From Lunularia cruciata (lineage: Eukaryota; Streptophyta; Marchantiopsida; Lunulariales; Lunulariaceae): 64,000 nucleotides of DNA. Below are positions 24,481-36,600 of the stretch, in pieces (position 1 is the stretch's first letter; each line of letters starts with the position of its first letter). The stretch lies in the NCBI GenBank assembly GCA_948567375.1, contig OX419760.1, forward strand, positions 58,280,001-58,344,000, given 5' to 3'. A model generated the notes under the pieces. That model was not told the origin of the DNA, searched no databases, and saw only the letters and a program-made list of their open reading frames with translations. Made by a program: the position numbers and the translations under genes.

Positions 24481-26900
24481 CTAACTTTATCACCAACAAC
24501 ATATAAGAAATCACTATGATATATATGAATATTTTAGACAATAACATATGAGCTTTTTTCTTATAAGGAAGAAGATGAGATTGAAGAAGACAAGGATATG
24601 GAATAATTTAGAACATTGAAAGAAAGGAGAGTGAACAAGCTACTTAAAACTAAAAAAATTTAATCATGATTGAGAAAGAAAGGAGAATATCCAATATTTG
24701 ATTCTTTTTAGTTGTTGTGCACAAAATAGTGGTTGGAAGGAGAGTATCTCAATTATTATGATGCACATTCAAAAATATGCAAAACATATCTTCCAAATTG
24801 ACAATTGTTAGATTTTTTAGCTTGACTATTATTTGGGTAGTAAGTAATATATGTAGCAAATGTGGCACTCAAAATCTTCAATAATACTTGCATAACTTAT
24901 TGATGAAGTCCAATTTGCATTTTAATTTGAGTTACCTTGAAGGATGACGACGTTGAAAAAATATTAAAGTTGAGCTTTTTAAATTGGAGTGCATTCATTG
25001 TGCATTCAAAGAACTAAAGATAATTTGTGAACTCAATTTATCTATAAACAAAAGAATTGTAATGTATCCTTGAGTAGTGATAGTTAGAGATATGATGAAA
25101 TGCAAGCTCATATGTTCTCAACATCAAGTACAAATTGGAAATGGTTAAAAGAGATCAACCAATGCAAATTTGACTCATTGTTCCTTTTGGCCAATTCACA
25201 CTAACAAACACATGCATAAATATCTCAACCTATATTTGACTATCACAACAAATGTTGTTGAAGAAGGTGAGTAATCTTATCTACTCCAAGATGACATGAG
25301 ATGGCGAGATCATATAATTATTGCAGTTGAACCATTTAAGCTGAGGATAATGGCAAATACATATCTAATTTCCCTTGCATACATACCAATCTGTTTAAAA
25401 TTAATTTTTTTAAGTAAATGAAGTATACTTACAATCTTTAACTGCAATGCAAACTACAACATTTTGGTAGGAGGGATCTCCTTGCAATTTCTATTGAAAC
25501 TTTGATTTGTATAGTAAAGTATATATAGACTCTTTGCTATAGCAAGACTATAATAGTAAAACCTGGAAGTATAAAAGTCAATTACATAAGACAATTTGGG
25601 ATCATATGGCTATAAGATTAGATAAATTTATACAAGTCCTTGAGTTGTTGAAGAGTAAATTTCATCTCATCTAAATTTGACATTTCTTACCTATTGGTAC
25701 ATCAATATTTCTTAGGAATATATGAACCTAGGATAAATACTTCACAATGTATTGAATTCTTGAACTTCACTACCATCTCTTAGAATTAGTGAATCTATAT
25801 GATAGTCTTGATCTTTTCTTCCTTTATCTTGATTTCTTCAATTGTACTCTTGTGATCTACTCAAGAAGGTAGCTTCTTCTTTCTAGCACTCATATCTATA
25901 TTTCCTATGAAAAGAACTTATACTTACAAATTATCCTCATAATTCATTAAGAGAAGCATTGTCATTTCTTTTTATTTTATTCCAGAGGAAAAGGATATAA
26001 CCTAAAAATACTACAACATATATTTATCAAATGATCAATTTATTATATTAATTAACAAAAAATATGAGTCATTATATACCAATTACCTTCAAATTATGGA
26101 AGAGTAAAAAACAATAGAAAATTTGAATTTAATGGAATAAATATTACATATAATTATTGGTAAAGTTCTTGAGGTTTTATATTTAAACTAAATAGTACAG
26201 GATATCTATTTGTTTTTCATCAATAGACTCATCTAAAAATGTCAAAATCTCAATTATAATAAACACATTTTCAAAGTTTTAGATTGACCACTAAAACAAG
26301 ATATTTTATATTTGTATGTTAGTACGCATTAATATATCAATAGACATCCACAAAATAACAATTAAATTAAATTAATTTTGAGGATTATAACTGTTAAAAA
26401 TTTTAAAATTTTAAACATAATTTAAGGATAATTTCAATAATTTCAAATTCATATATGCAAATTTTAGAGTACTTCTCATATGTAAAGGTCTTTATCAGAG
26501 TATTGAAAATCATAAATTATGAAAATCACTCCATGTATTGAATGTGATATAGAAAGCTATAAAAAGCTATGAAAAATTTATCAAATCATAAATTATAAAA
26601 GATCATTCCATCTATTGAATGTGACACAAAAAGTTATAAAAAGCTCTGAACAATTATCTTGAGCTGAAGAATACAAAAGACTATTGTGCATGTAGTATCA
26701 AAATTACTAAGTGATTGTCTCTAAAATTCCATATACAGAGAAAGTCTCTCTCTCTATATATAATTACAAAACATAATTATATTTCACATGATAACGAAAT
26801 TTCTTTCGTGCAAATGTAACTCAAGTTTAGATTATAAAAGGATTCAAAAAACATCCTAAATAAACATCGGATATCCTTAAAAACAATCTAAAATTTAAAT
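24481..26900. repeat. AT-rich decayed repeat DNA
   Basis: Composition shifts sharply to AT. The right part (about 26410-26880) is the reverse complement of the repeat near 4450-4900. Around 26500-26640 a 'cataaattatgaaaatcactcca' type block is repeated twice. No coding frame is supported. Confidence 0.5.
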
Positions 26901-27523
26901 AACAGTTCAATGAACGCCTTCTGGTAACTCTAGTAAGCTACTATATAGTTTAGCTACAATGTAATGTGATGGACAGTATCTTGGCCAGTATTTGATGTAA
27001 TGTCTTGCTTTTCCCTTTCTTCCTTCGTAAGTGCGACGAGAAAGAGCACCTTCACCTTCAACGGAGCAGAGAACTAAACTATACCACACTTTGTAACTGT
27101 TGTTTCCAATATGCCTTTCCGGGAAGTGTACTGCATGTAGTCTTCGGTCTTCGTAGGAAGAATGGCGAAGGATCATGTAGCACACATGAAGGATGGGAAG
27201 ACGCACAAGGGACGTACAAGGGAGAGACAAAAAAAGATAAAATGGGGTTGCGTTTCCAATAGCATAGCCATGGAAAATCTCTCTCACCGCACCTAAAATA
27301 TCAAAGGTGTAAAGTTTATAAATTACGAAGTATTTGAAAAGGTATCATCTAGTGGTATTATTCCCATACAGATGTATTGGCTAATATGTTTTTAGAATAA
27401 TGAACACACACAGTCTAAAATAAACTATTAAATGTAAAAATAAAATTTCGATATCAAATATGATAAACTCTAGAGCCATTTCTTATAAATATGTCAAATG
27501 TCTCGTCTGTTGTTCAATATAAC
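26901..27523. other. Intergenic, frames on both strands without domains
   Basis: A 126-codon minus frame (26907-27287) and an 85-codon plus frame (27005-27262) overlap. Neither shows a domain or a convincing codon pattern. The 'gaaggatgggaaga' motif near 27187 also occurs near 12305. Confidence 0.3.
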
Positions 27524-27657
27524 TCCAAAGTTACAAGAGCAAAATGATATCTCACTTTATACTCCTAAACTCGAAGATCTTGTGTGCTACTAAAGCTACA
27601 AGAACAAAGAAATGACCTCACTTTATACTCCTAAACTCAAAGACCTTGTGTGCTACT
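27524..27657. repeat. Tandem duplication, unit about 67 bp
   Basis: The stretch containing 'cactttatactcctaaactc' and 'cttgtgtgctact' occurs twice in direct succession with few differences. Confidence 0.85.
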
Positions 27658-28371
27658 GTTCTGCTCGCTGTCCATCCTCCTGAGCGGAGCTCATCATCGA
27701 AGAAGATAATACTCATTCTCTCCGTAAATGCATCGCGCATCTAATTTATAACCATAACATTCGCAATTGCTATCTGATCATCTCTTACCAAGTATTGATC
27801 AAGTATAAATATGCTCGACACTTCTCTGTCTACAAAACATTAGAGCACTCCTTCCATGCAAGGTATCCACTTATGGGTATTATAATTAGCCTTTCTGCAT
27901 ATCCGGTATACCGTACCGTGAGTTCAGTCCCTATCATCACTCAGTGATAAACCTCTCATAAAGACATCAACCATGAGTATGGCAGCCCGCTGCACATGAG
28001 ATCGTCACTCCTCTCAACTCCACCACCGATTTCTCCGTGCTTTCCACCTCCCAATTCCGGCGGGCGTTCGGGAATTAGACAATTTCGCGTCCACAATTAC
28101 AAAAGACGAATCGGGCAAAACCCTGACACCAACAAGGGATGTATGTAGGTAAGGTTTCGAGACTCGGGAGAGTTAAAGTCCTCGCTCGAACTGGTAGAGA
28201 AGGCTACTTCTCGGGTACGAGTAAGGAGTGGAAGAGGATTTCGGCTTTGGTCACATGAGGATGGGGGCTTTTGTATGAATTCAGAGAAGTTCCATTTTTC
28301 ACGTGAAGAAGGTCGAGGTCTGACCAGACACCTAACAAAAAACCTGGAATCGAATCACAAAATTGAGGAAG
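27658..28371 (+). promoter_or_regulatory. 5' flank of the Pol III subunit gene
   Basis: This interval, which has a higher GC content than the DNA to its left, should hold the promoter and 5' UTR. No single motif can be called with confidence. Confidence 0.3.
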
Positions 28372-31300
28372 ATGGCGTCAGCAGGACCTCCACCCGCTAC
28401 ACTTGGAGCAGCTGTGAATCGCCTGCTGGACTTATGTCGTGCCCATCCAGATGTAAGTGCTGTATCTTGTGGATCCCCTCACGTTCTCCAGCATCATCCA
28501 TGACAGTCCCTGGCCTGGAAGAAACCTTTCCAAGTGCTAATGTCAATATCATCTTGATTGAGTAATTGCAGGGATTGCAGCAAAGCGTTATGGAGGAGAA
28601 AATGAAGGACATAAGCCTTGAAGTAGTCACTGCAGCAATCAACGCCCTGCTGGGGAAGGTATGCGTATTGCACATCTTTCTTACGCTCTACAGCTTAGCC
28701 GCGAACCTTATGTTATTTCTCCACAGACTCAGTTCCGGAATGGGAGCATCCAGCTGATAAAACTTCCTTGAGTAGTTTACAGCAAATAGGAACAATGCTT
28801 GAACCTGCTAATTAATAGCAGTAGCAATACTGCTGGCTAACAAAAAGGCAGGAAAATGACCGAAGTGAAAGAAATATAAAAGAAACGGGCGTCTCATTAT
28901 ACCTTTCGCAGATTAAGTTCTGAGCTCTGTTTCAGGCTCTTTAAGTTCTCTCCCCTTCAATCTGTGTTTCTGCCACAGTATCCTGATCCTGGTAGACAAC
29001 AAAGAGAGGCTATGAGAACCGTTTCCACTTGCCTCCATCCTGGAAGGTGGAGGTCTTCGTGGACGAAAGCTACTGAGCTACGGATGGTCTAAATCCGTGC
29101 AGAGTAATTCTTTGTGAGTCACGAAGTACGTCACCTGACTCCTGGTATGTGTGCTTTCAGGGCCACATTCAGCTGTTTCAGCAAGGAGGTTCCCTTATTT
29201 ACAAAGAGGCCAATAAAGAAGAAGCTGTGAAGTGAGTCTCCTTGCTGCCTCTTACATATTTGATCATCTAAGTAGACTTACGTTTTCGTCATACTAGCTT
29301 CTCTAGAACAATGTAGTCGCCGTGTGCTACCTCTTTATACAGATCCAAGTGTTCCACGTTCTTTGGCTTCCCTTTACCCTGCAAGTTTCTTGCATTGAGC
29401 TCTATCTTTATCACTCCACCCAATGCATCCTTTATGATGCTTGGATGTTACTGCCTTGATTATGTTTCCTTTTTTGGCAATATATTACTCTGTTTGCTAG
29501 TAATTGCTGTGTCGCTAATGAGGGGTCCTGTGTAAAGGTTCAAAGGTCTAAGCTCAGAAGAGATGCTGGTCTATCAAGTCATTCAGCAGTCTGCCAATTC
29601 AGGTGAGCCGCAATTTTCAGCAGTGTAAGGTGTGTTGTTGTGTGGAATTATTCCCGAGTTTGCAAGCCACATCTTTTCATGCCTTGAGCTGACCAGGTAT
29701 CCTTCAGTTGGACTTCTAATCTCAACAGAGTAAGCTGGCTGGTCTATCAATTGGACTTCTAATCTCCATCGAGTATATTGCCTGGTATATATTCCTAGTC
29801 TTATGATTTGACCTTTGCTTCCAGGTATCTGGACTATGGACTTAAAGAGGAGGACAAATTTACAGCAGCCTCAGGTTACGAAGGCAATAAAGAATCTAGA
29901 AACACGTAATCTGATAAAAGCTGTTAAGTCTGTCGAGGTAAGTAAAATTGTCTAAATCGACAGTAATACTCAGTACATCAACTTTTAATGTTTCTCCGAA
30001 CAAGGAAATTATTACTATATGTACTGTTGATGACCTTGGGGCGTGTCGTTGGGCAGCACAAGAGTCGCAAAGTGTACATGCTTTACGAATTGGAACCTTC
30101 TCGGGACGTCACCGGGGGAGCTTTCTATACAGAGCAAGAATTTGATGTTGAGTTCATCAGTGTCTTGAAACACCAATGCCTACATTTCATTCTAAAGCAG
30201 GTCAGTTATTTGGTTTCCAATCCTGTCTCATTAGCGTTGTGACTTTGATCAACTACAAGTTCTGGAGGTTATCCAGCTTCCAGTATCGAGTTGAAGCATT
30301 AGAACTACGGACAGCAAGATATTCAGCGTGTAGAAATATGTAAGGGTGTCTGGCCTGGAAGGAACTATTGGGTGCTGAACATGCATCGCGAGCAGCGTGG
30401 TTCTCTTCAAGAGCTTTTGTTGATTTGCTTAATGGGTAATTTGATTAGTTTGATTTGGAGAGAACGAGTTTAAGAAATGTTTTGTTGGTTTGGATGTTTG
30501 GTTTTAAAGCGGTATCCTCCAGTCTATTGTTGGTGAATTGTACGAGTCCAGATGTAGTGAGACATTTGCTGAAGGATTATGTCCTTTCTTTTTCCCTGAG
30601 AAATGATGACTGATGTAGTATATCAGATGCTAAGGTTTTTCTGATTCCAGGATCCATGTACGTGGTGTAGGGGTTTGCCACTTTGGAGAACGTAGCAGAT
30701 GCTGTACGCAAATCTGGAATCACTAAAGAGGAGTTGCGGCTACAAGACTTCAAGCAGGTGAGGTGTTTGTCTCAGCTTTTGATGCTTTGATCGAAGTTCT
30801 GGTGACACGTGACTTGATGATTGTGGCTTATTGGTTACTTGTTCTGTGTATCCAGATCTTGGACATGCTTGTTCTGGATGGTGAGATAGAGGAAGAAATA
30901 AGTAGTGGCGCAGGATCGCACGCAGCGATTCCGCCGGTAAGTTGTTGATGGTTACCCTCAGTACTGAACATCCCAGGGAAGATCGACTCTCCATAGTTCG
31001 CAAGGCATGCCTTTAGTAGTGAGGTATTTCTTGTGGTTCCGAGAGTGCTTTTCTTTTTGAAATGTTATATTTCCTGAAGGGAGCATGAGGTTTGCATGTG
31101 ATCTAAGCAATCTGATCTAAACAGGACACCTTGTGCTACAAAGGTTCAAAATCTCGTATTCCGGAGTCGTCTGCCTTCACGAGTATTCCTTGTGGTGTTT
31201 GTCCGGTAAACTTCTAAGCGATGTCCTGTATTCTCCCTTTTTCTGTTCCATTGCGTAGCCCATTTGTTACAACTTGCTTTTGTCACCGTTTTATTTTTAG

Positions 31301-31574
31301 TTTTCCTGCTGAAAGCACCATTTCAATTGCTGTTCGGAAGAATAGGGAAATGGAAAGTAGTTATCTTACTTCACTAAAGGCGACCAAAATTCAAACTGCA
31401 CGACATATCCGTAATTGTGACCAAGATTTGTAATACCATGAATGACTCAGTATGTCGGGGAGGTTTTTAGTAACCTTTAAGTGCGCTTCTCTACAGGTAC
31501 TTCATGAATGCACTGATGATGGCATTATTTCACCAAAGACATGTGTCTACTACCAGACCTGGTTGACTTTCTAA
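28372..31574 (+). CDS. RPC6: DNA-directed RNA polymerase III subunit RPC6 (RPC34/RPC39)
   Basis: This Pol III-specific subunit helps form the open initiation complex at tRNA and 5S rRNA genes and contacts TFIIIB. Ten GT-AG exons join in frame to 295 residues: 28372-28452, 28572-28658, 29161-29231, 29538-29602, 29825-29937, 30057-30200, 30671-30757, 30856-30936, 31125-31205 and 31497-31574. Winged-helix parts are recognisable by GIWTMDLKRRTNLQQPQVTK and the following NLETRNLIKAVKSV (about residues 100-140), then the EPSRDVTGGAFY block. The C-terminus CGVCPVLHEC...CVYY has four Cys spaced +3, +6 and +11, the spacing of the iron-sulphur ligands in human RPC39. It ends YYQTWLTF, close to the usual C-terminus. 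The start ATG is in a good context (AAGATGGC). No defects were seen. Confidence 0.94.
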
Positions 31575-33179
31575 CCGGCAACATCTCCCTACAATATTCA
31601 AGTGAAGCTCCAAGTGCGACCGCTGATCCATGGAAGAGGTGAATGGCGTATGATATATCACCATCAGAGAATATGGCACGACTGTTCGGGAACATATCCC
31701 TTCTGGAGTGGAGAAAGTTCAGTTGGCCCCCCAACGGGTTGCTTTATTTCGACAGCGTGATACGCAACCGTAGTCTCTTCTGCCTCTTGTCAACATCAAG
31801 GCAGTACTGGTGCACTGCGGGTGTCTGCGAATACGGGTTCATAAAATACACTTTACTCTCTGAGTTTCACAAGGTCAGTGGATGCCAATTGTGTTTGGTG
31901 ACTAAGCTGTGGCAAAATGATGGGAGGAAATACTGCTCCACCAGAATGTCCTTTGGCTTCCAGTGAGAAGGTCCGTGTCCTCGCTTCAGTTTGACTACTG
32001 AAGACTTGAGTCCAAGCCGTGTGAGAGCTACGGGGAATGCACTTGAGATAATCTCAACAGAGAGATGTCGTTTCCTATGTGAACTGCTTGGATCAGTTCT
32101 TATTGGAGTTGGTTCTGTCTTTGATACTGGTTTTCGTGCCAGGTCTTACTTCTGCTCAAGTACTGCATGGGAGACTGTATGCAGGAATTCCATTGTCCTG
32201 AATCCTGTGAGATAGGAAAGGACCGACAAACTCTTCCACAGAGGTGTAAGGTGCCTATCGTCTAGGACCTTGGAGGAAAGTATCTGTGAAGCAGATGCGT
32301 GTTGGCAACCGTGTACATGTACGCGTTGCGAGGTTTAATATGTAAACAAAGACGTTTTGCAGCATAAAGAGGCAGCCTTACACCAGCGGTGGTTGGAGAG
32401 ATTTTACACCATGTTGTCAGCTTATGTTGCTCACGATATCTTTTGCAGATTGAAGTGTGTATCCGATGTGCCTACCCGGAATGTTGCACTAGGGGTATGC
32501 CCATGTTTTGGGGAGCTGAAGGTCAGTAAGTGGAATCTGTTACAGTATCGTGACAGGGCTGTTCGTGGTTCTGTGAACCATCTTTGAATGGTGTTTGTGC
32601 ATTGCTCCATTTTGGTTGGCATAGTATGATGCTGATCAATAAAAATGCCTCTTAAAGAAAGTTGCGTGTCAGTCCGTATAGCTCAGAGCACATGCCTTCG
32701 TAATTAAAAGGTGGTTTAGCCTAGTGCATCAACGAAAGAGATCCCTCTTGCAGGTGGGGGTTGACGCTTTTTAATCAAGAAAGAACCGACTGTTAAGTGG
32801 AAGATCTGAATCAGGAAGTACATTCCAGGAATCCTTTGTGGACAAGCACACTCTTCCTTGCGAGTGGTATGTATACTCGAGTAATTCATTTTACACCTGC
32901 CTTAACGGCATGTTCGGAATCGTTCTACGGTTAGTAACCCAGTGAACTATTCGGGCGGATGGGCTTTCCGATCCTTTTCCTATACCTTGGCTCTTTATTT
33001 GGAAGTCCGAGGGCTGTCAAACGTTTAGACCGTCGTGACAACCGTATATCGGATAAATATTGCAGGGTGTGCAACTTGAAATCTAACACCTGATTCCACT
33101 TACTTTGGAGTAGCTTTGGGTTTGCTAAGCAAATACCGGCCTATATCCTATGTTGATCGGATTGACGAAAGTAGAGTGG
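31575..33179. other. Intergenic between RPC6 and the ABCG gene
   Basis: Forward frames (for example 31643-31966 and 32357-32587) look partly protein-like but have no recognised domain and are broken by stops. The interval may include the RPC6 3' UTR and gene-derived debris. Confidence 0.35.
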
Positions 33180-33520
33180 AGAGGTTCTGATTAGCAGCAC
33201 TGACCGGCGGTAGTTGTCCCGGTGGTACCAGTGGGTTCGAGGAGGTGTATGTCCTGCACAGAGCAGGAAGAAACCACCACCTATTTTGACATCCTTCTTA
33301 CGGATCCGAACACGCCCTCACTTCGCGGAACCGGCGAGAGTTTTTCTGGACATCAAAGGAAGATGCGGGGTTGAGTGACGACGAACACATGATCACACAC
33401 TGCCTGAAGTGCAATTCAGATTTGCGACATGAGGGTTTGGTGGTTGGACTGGTTGTGTGAGACGAGTCGAGTACGAGTGGTTGTGAGTGGCAATCCACGA
33501 CGACTTTGCTTCGGGGTGGC
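33180..33520 (+). repeat. 300 bp repeat, copy 2
   Basis: Partner of 21720-22040, in the same orientation. The shared forward frame here reads GSRRCMSCTEQEE and continues about 35 residues past it before a stop. It lies just upstream of the ABCG start, so it may overlap that promoter. Confidence 0.55.
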
Positions 33521-33650
33521 TTCTGGATTTTCAAAAATTCCGCAAGTGTGGAGGGGAGGCACTTCTGGTTGTATGGAATATCGCAGGGAATAGACGTCTC
33601 ATTGACGCCGCTAGCGAGTTCAGATTCGTGTCGATATTCTATGTTACAAC

Positions 33651-36600
33651 ATGGCCGATGATCTGGAGAAAGGCAATAAAAGAATTTTACTGAAACTAAC
33701 TGACGTGAAGACGGGTCAAGCGAATTCGAGCATAGAAAGAAGGGTGTCGCTGAAGCCCGATGACCCTAGCAGTTCAAGGAAACGGATGAGTCGCAGCTCG
33801 AGTCCACCAGTGGTCGACAGTGCTAGACCTAGTTTATCTGTTTTCAGGTTTAAGCAAACCCTTCCGCTTACTAGCTCTTCGATCCCAACCAGAGCTCTTC
33901 TTCCCATTCGAGTCACCAGTCCCACCTCTCCAAGCAGGAGAGTTCACATTGAAAATACCGTCCCTTCACCAAACCGAGCCAAACAGGCGGAAACTGTCCC
34001 AACATCACCGACGAAGAGAAGGCCCGTAAGACGTAAGAAAAGGCACGGTGTGCGGCTACAGGATGCTTCAGGGTCCGTTGTGCTTTCTTGGACAAATTTA
34101 AGAGTCACTTCAAGGTAATCAGCAGACAGCTATAGCACATTTTAAGCGGAAGAAACAACTCTGCCTGTAACTCTTAGAGTTCAAATGTTTTGAATATTCC
34201 GGAGACAGGTCCTTGGGGTCCAAACAAACAGCTATGCGTCACCCTGAACAGATCACTTGACAGAAGTAAATGGACTGTTCATTATTTAGGTTTGCAGCTG
34301 CGTAGGAGAAGTTTCTTCGTCAACACACATTAAAGCGTATTCAAACGATACTTGTCGATCTTTCAACAGAGTTTGATGGGCAATGTTGTCTTCAAAATGA
34401 CTTCAGCGGTCTTTGGACTGCAGTGCAATTTTCCTGCTCCCATCCTCAAAACACTTACTGTCGTGCAATACTGCTCCATTTTCATGTCCACGTCCACGTC
34501 CACGTCCAACTCGTATTTCTCTCGTCTAAATTTCTTACGTACCAGAACCAACTGAATTCCTTTTACTGCTCGCCACCTTCCCAACACTCTGTCTCCAGAG
34601 GGTCCTACTTGTGTCTATATTGTCATTTCCGACATGTCAAGGTTCGGCTCGTTCGGCTCGTTGGGTTTCTGTTCCAGTCCTTATATCACTCAGCTTGTTT
34701 GGAGCTCAGAGCATCCAGCGAGAGTCCCTTCACCTGTAGATATGTTCATCCAGGGTATGATACCTTGCAACAAGAAGGCTCGAATGCGAAAGAGCCTTAT
34801 TGAGAAGATCCGTTCTATGATTTGAACGTAGAGAAGTTTTCATCACCTTGTTAATGTGATTCAAAGTCCTAACCGCTACCTTCTTGCACTATGGACTCAT
34901 TCAGATCCACGGAAGGAGCAAAAGATTAGTTATCTCTATTCCTTTAGACTCCATTGCTGAAGTTGAGACTGAATTTACAAATTCACGTGAAGTTGTAAGT
35001 TACCAACTATCGACCTGTACATCTTGTGTCTCTGGCAGAGATGGAAAGAAAATTTTGCTCGACAATCTCAACGGGCAGGTTCACGCTGGTTTCACGGCCA
35101 TCATGGGGCCAAGCGGATCAGGGAAGTCGACTTTACTCAATACGTTGGCCTGCAGAATGGACAAGTCTGCAACCATATCAGGCCAAATTCGACTGAATGG
35201 TAAAGAATACACAAGCACAGATCTTAAGAAGATGTCAGGGTATGTAATGCAAGATGATCTTCTGAATGCGCATTTGACTGTCGAGGAGACGCTCATGTAC
35301 ACCGTTAAGCTGAAGCTGGAGCCGACGTACACTGAGGTTCAACTCTTAGAGAGGGTTCACGAAGTTATAAGGCAGGTAAGACCTTCACGCGAAAGCTATG
35401 TACCTTAGAAGGTCAATTTAAGCAGAGTGCAATGGTAATCAACCGTGCGATTGTAGCTTGACGAAATTGCTGCAGGTGACGAACTTTCGTTTTGCGCAAG
35501 AATTTGCTTCAGCTGGTTTCTTGTTTGGGCTCTATCTGGGAGGGAGGTAAACTCTTGCAGGCGGAGCTGGAGGTCTGAATCGTCTTGTGTGGAATATAGA
35601 TGGGTTTGGAGCACTGTAGGAAGACTGTGATTGGTAGTGCGTTGAGGAGAGGGATCAGTGGTGGTGAAAGAAAACGAGTGGCAGTTGGTATGGAGCTTCT
35701 TACAAGGCCTCAACTTCTTTTTCTCGATGAGCCCACCTCAGGTGAGTCAAATATCCTCCTGTAAGATGGATTTAGTTCAAGTAAAAGTTATGAAGAAAAC
35801 TCCGTTTCTGTTTTTTGTTTGTCCACAACAGCTGATATTTACCTACCTTTTGCAGGACTGGACAGTGTGACAGCCTTGTCTCTCTGCACACTACTCAGAA
35901 AAATTGCGGAGGAAAGGCAATGCACTGTTGTCTGCACTATCCATCAGCCTCAATCCAAAATTTTCAACCTCTTTCAATCTTTAATCATCCTTAAAGCCGG
36001 AAAGGTTGACCCCCACCTAAAAAAATTGCTGTTTAGAGCCTTCGCCATCAATTTACAAGTTAATGGCATGCACAAAGGACTTTCAACATGCACATAACTG
36101 CGTTTGGATTCATTGTATCGTGACAGCAACATAGTTGGAGCGATCGAGCACATTGTTAGACACAGGAGACATGTCAGTACACAATGTTCATGTGCCATCC
36201 GGAAATCCTAACATTTTCCTGGAAATGATTGCTGGGATTAACAACCTTCCCCCGCTCTTGAAGCGTCAACTTACGCTATTTTGAAAGTAGTGAAGTGAGC
36301 AACTAACCACCTTTGCCACAACACTAACTGCTACTGCCCCTTTGACGAACAGCTGATATATCAAGGTTCTGCATCAGGCGTGCTCAAATTCTTTGAGGAC
36401 TCTGGTTTTCCTTGCCCAGAATATACAAATCCCGCTGATCACCTGCTCGATGTTATAACACAAGCCTTGAGTTCGGACCTTCTCAACATGCAATCCAATG
36501 AAGACAAACTACGGTTGAACTTCGTGGCTCACCCAGTATGTAACAATATCTGTTTCCCGTTGTACGTTGGATCAGCTAGCACTAAGATATGAGCAAGTTA

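Noticed and set aside
32670-32770. tRNA-like stretch (CCGTATAGCTCAGAGCAC…TTCGTAA)
   Set aside because: It has an A-box-like start, but the anticodon stem does not pair and no B box or T-arm is present.
34634-34825. 63-codon frame suggesting a first ABCG exon
   Set aside because: It lies in intron 1. Exon 1 (33651-34114) joins exon 2 (35039) in phase and supplies the expected [12 protein letters not shown] entry to the nucleotide-binding domain, so no extra exon is needed.
34884-35038. ATG at 34884 as the ABCG start
   Set aside because: The frame is open through intron sequence by chance. The residues before [10 protein letters not shown] do not fit the family, and an acceptor at 35037-35038 gives a better model.
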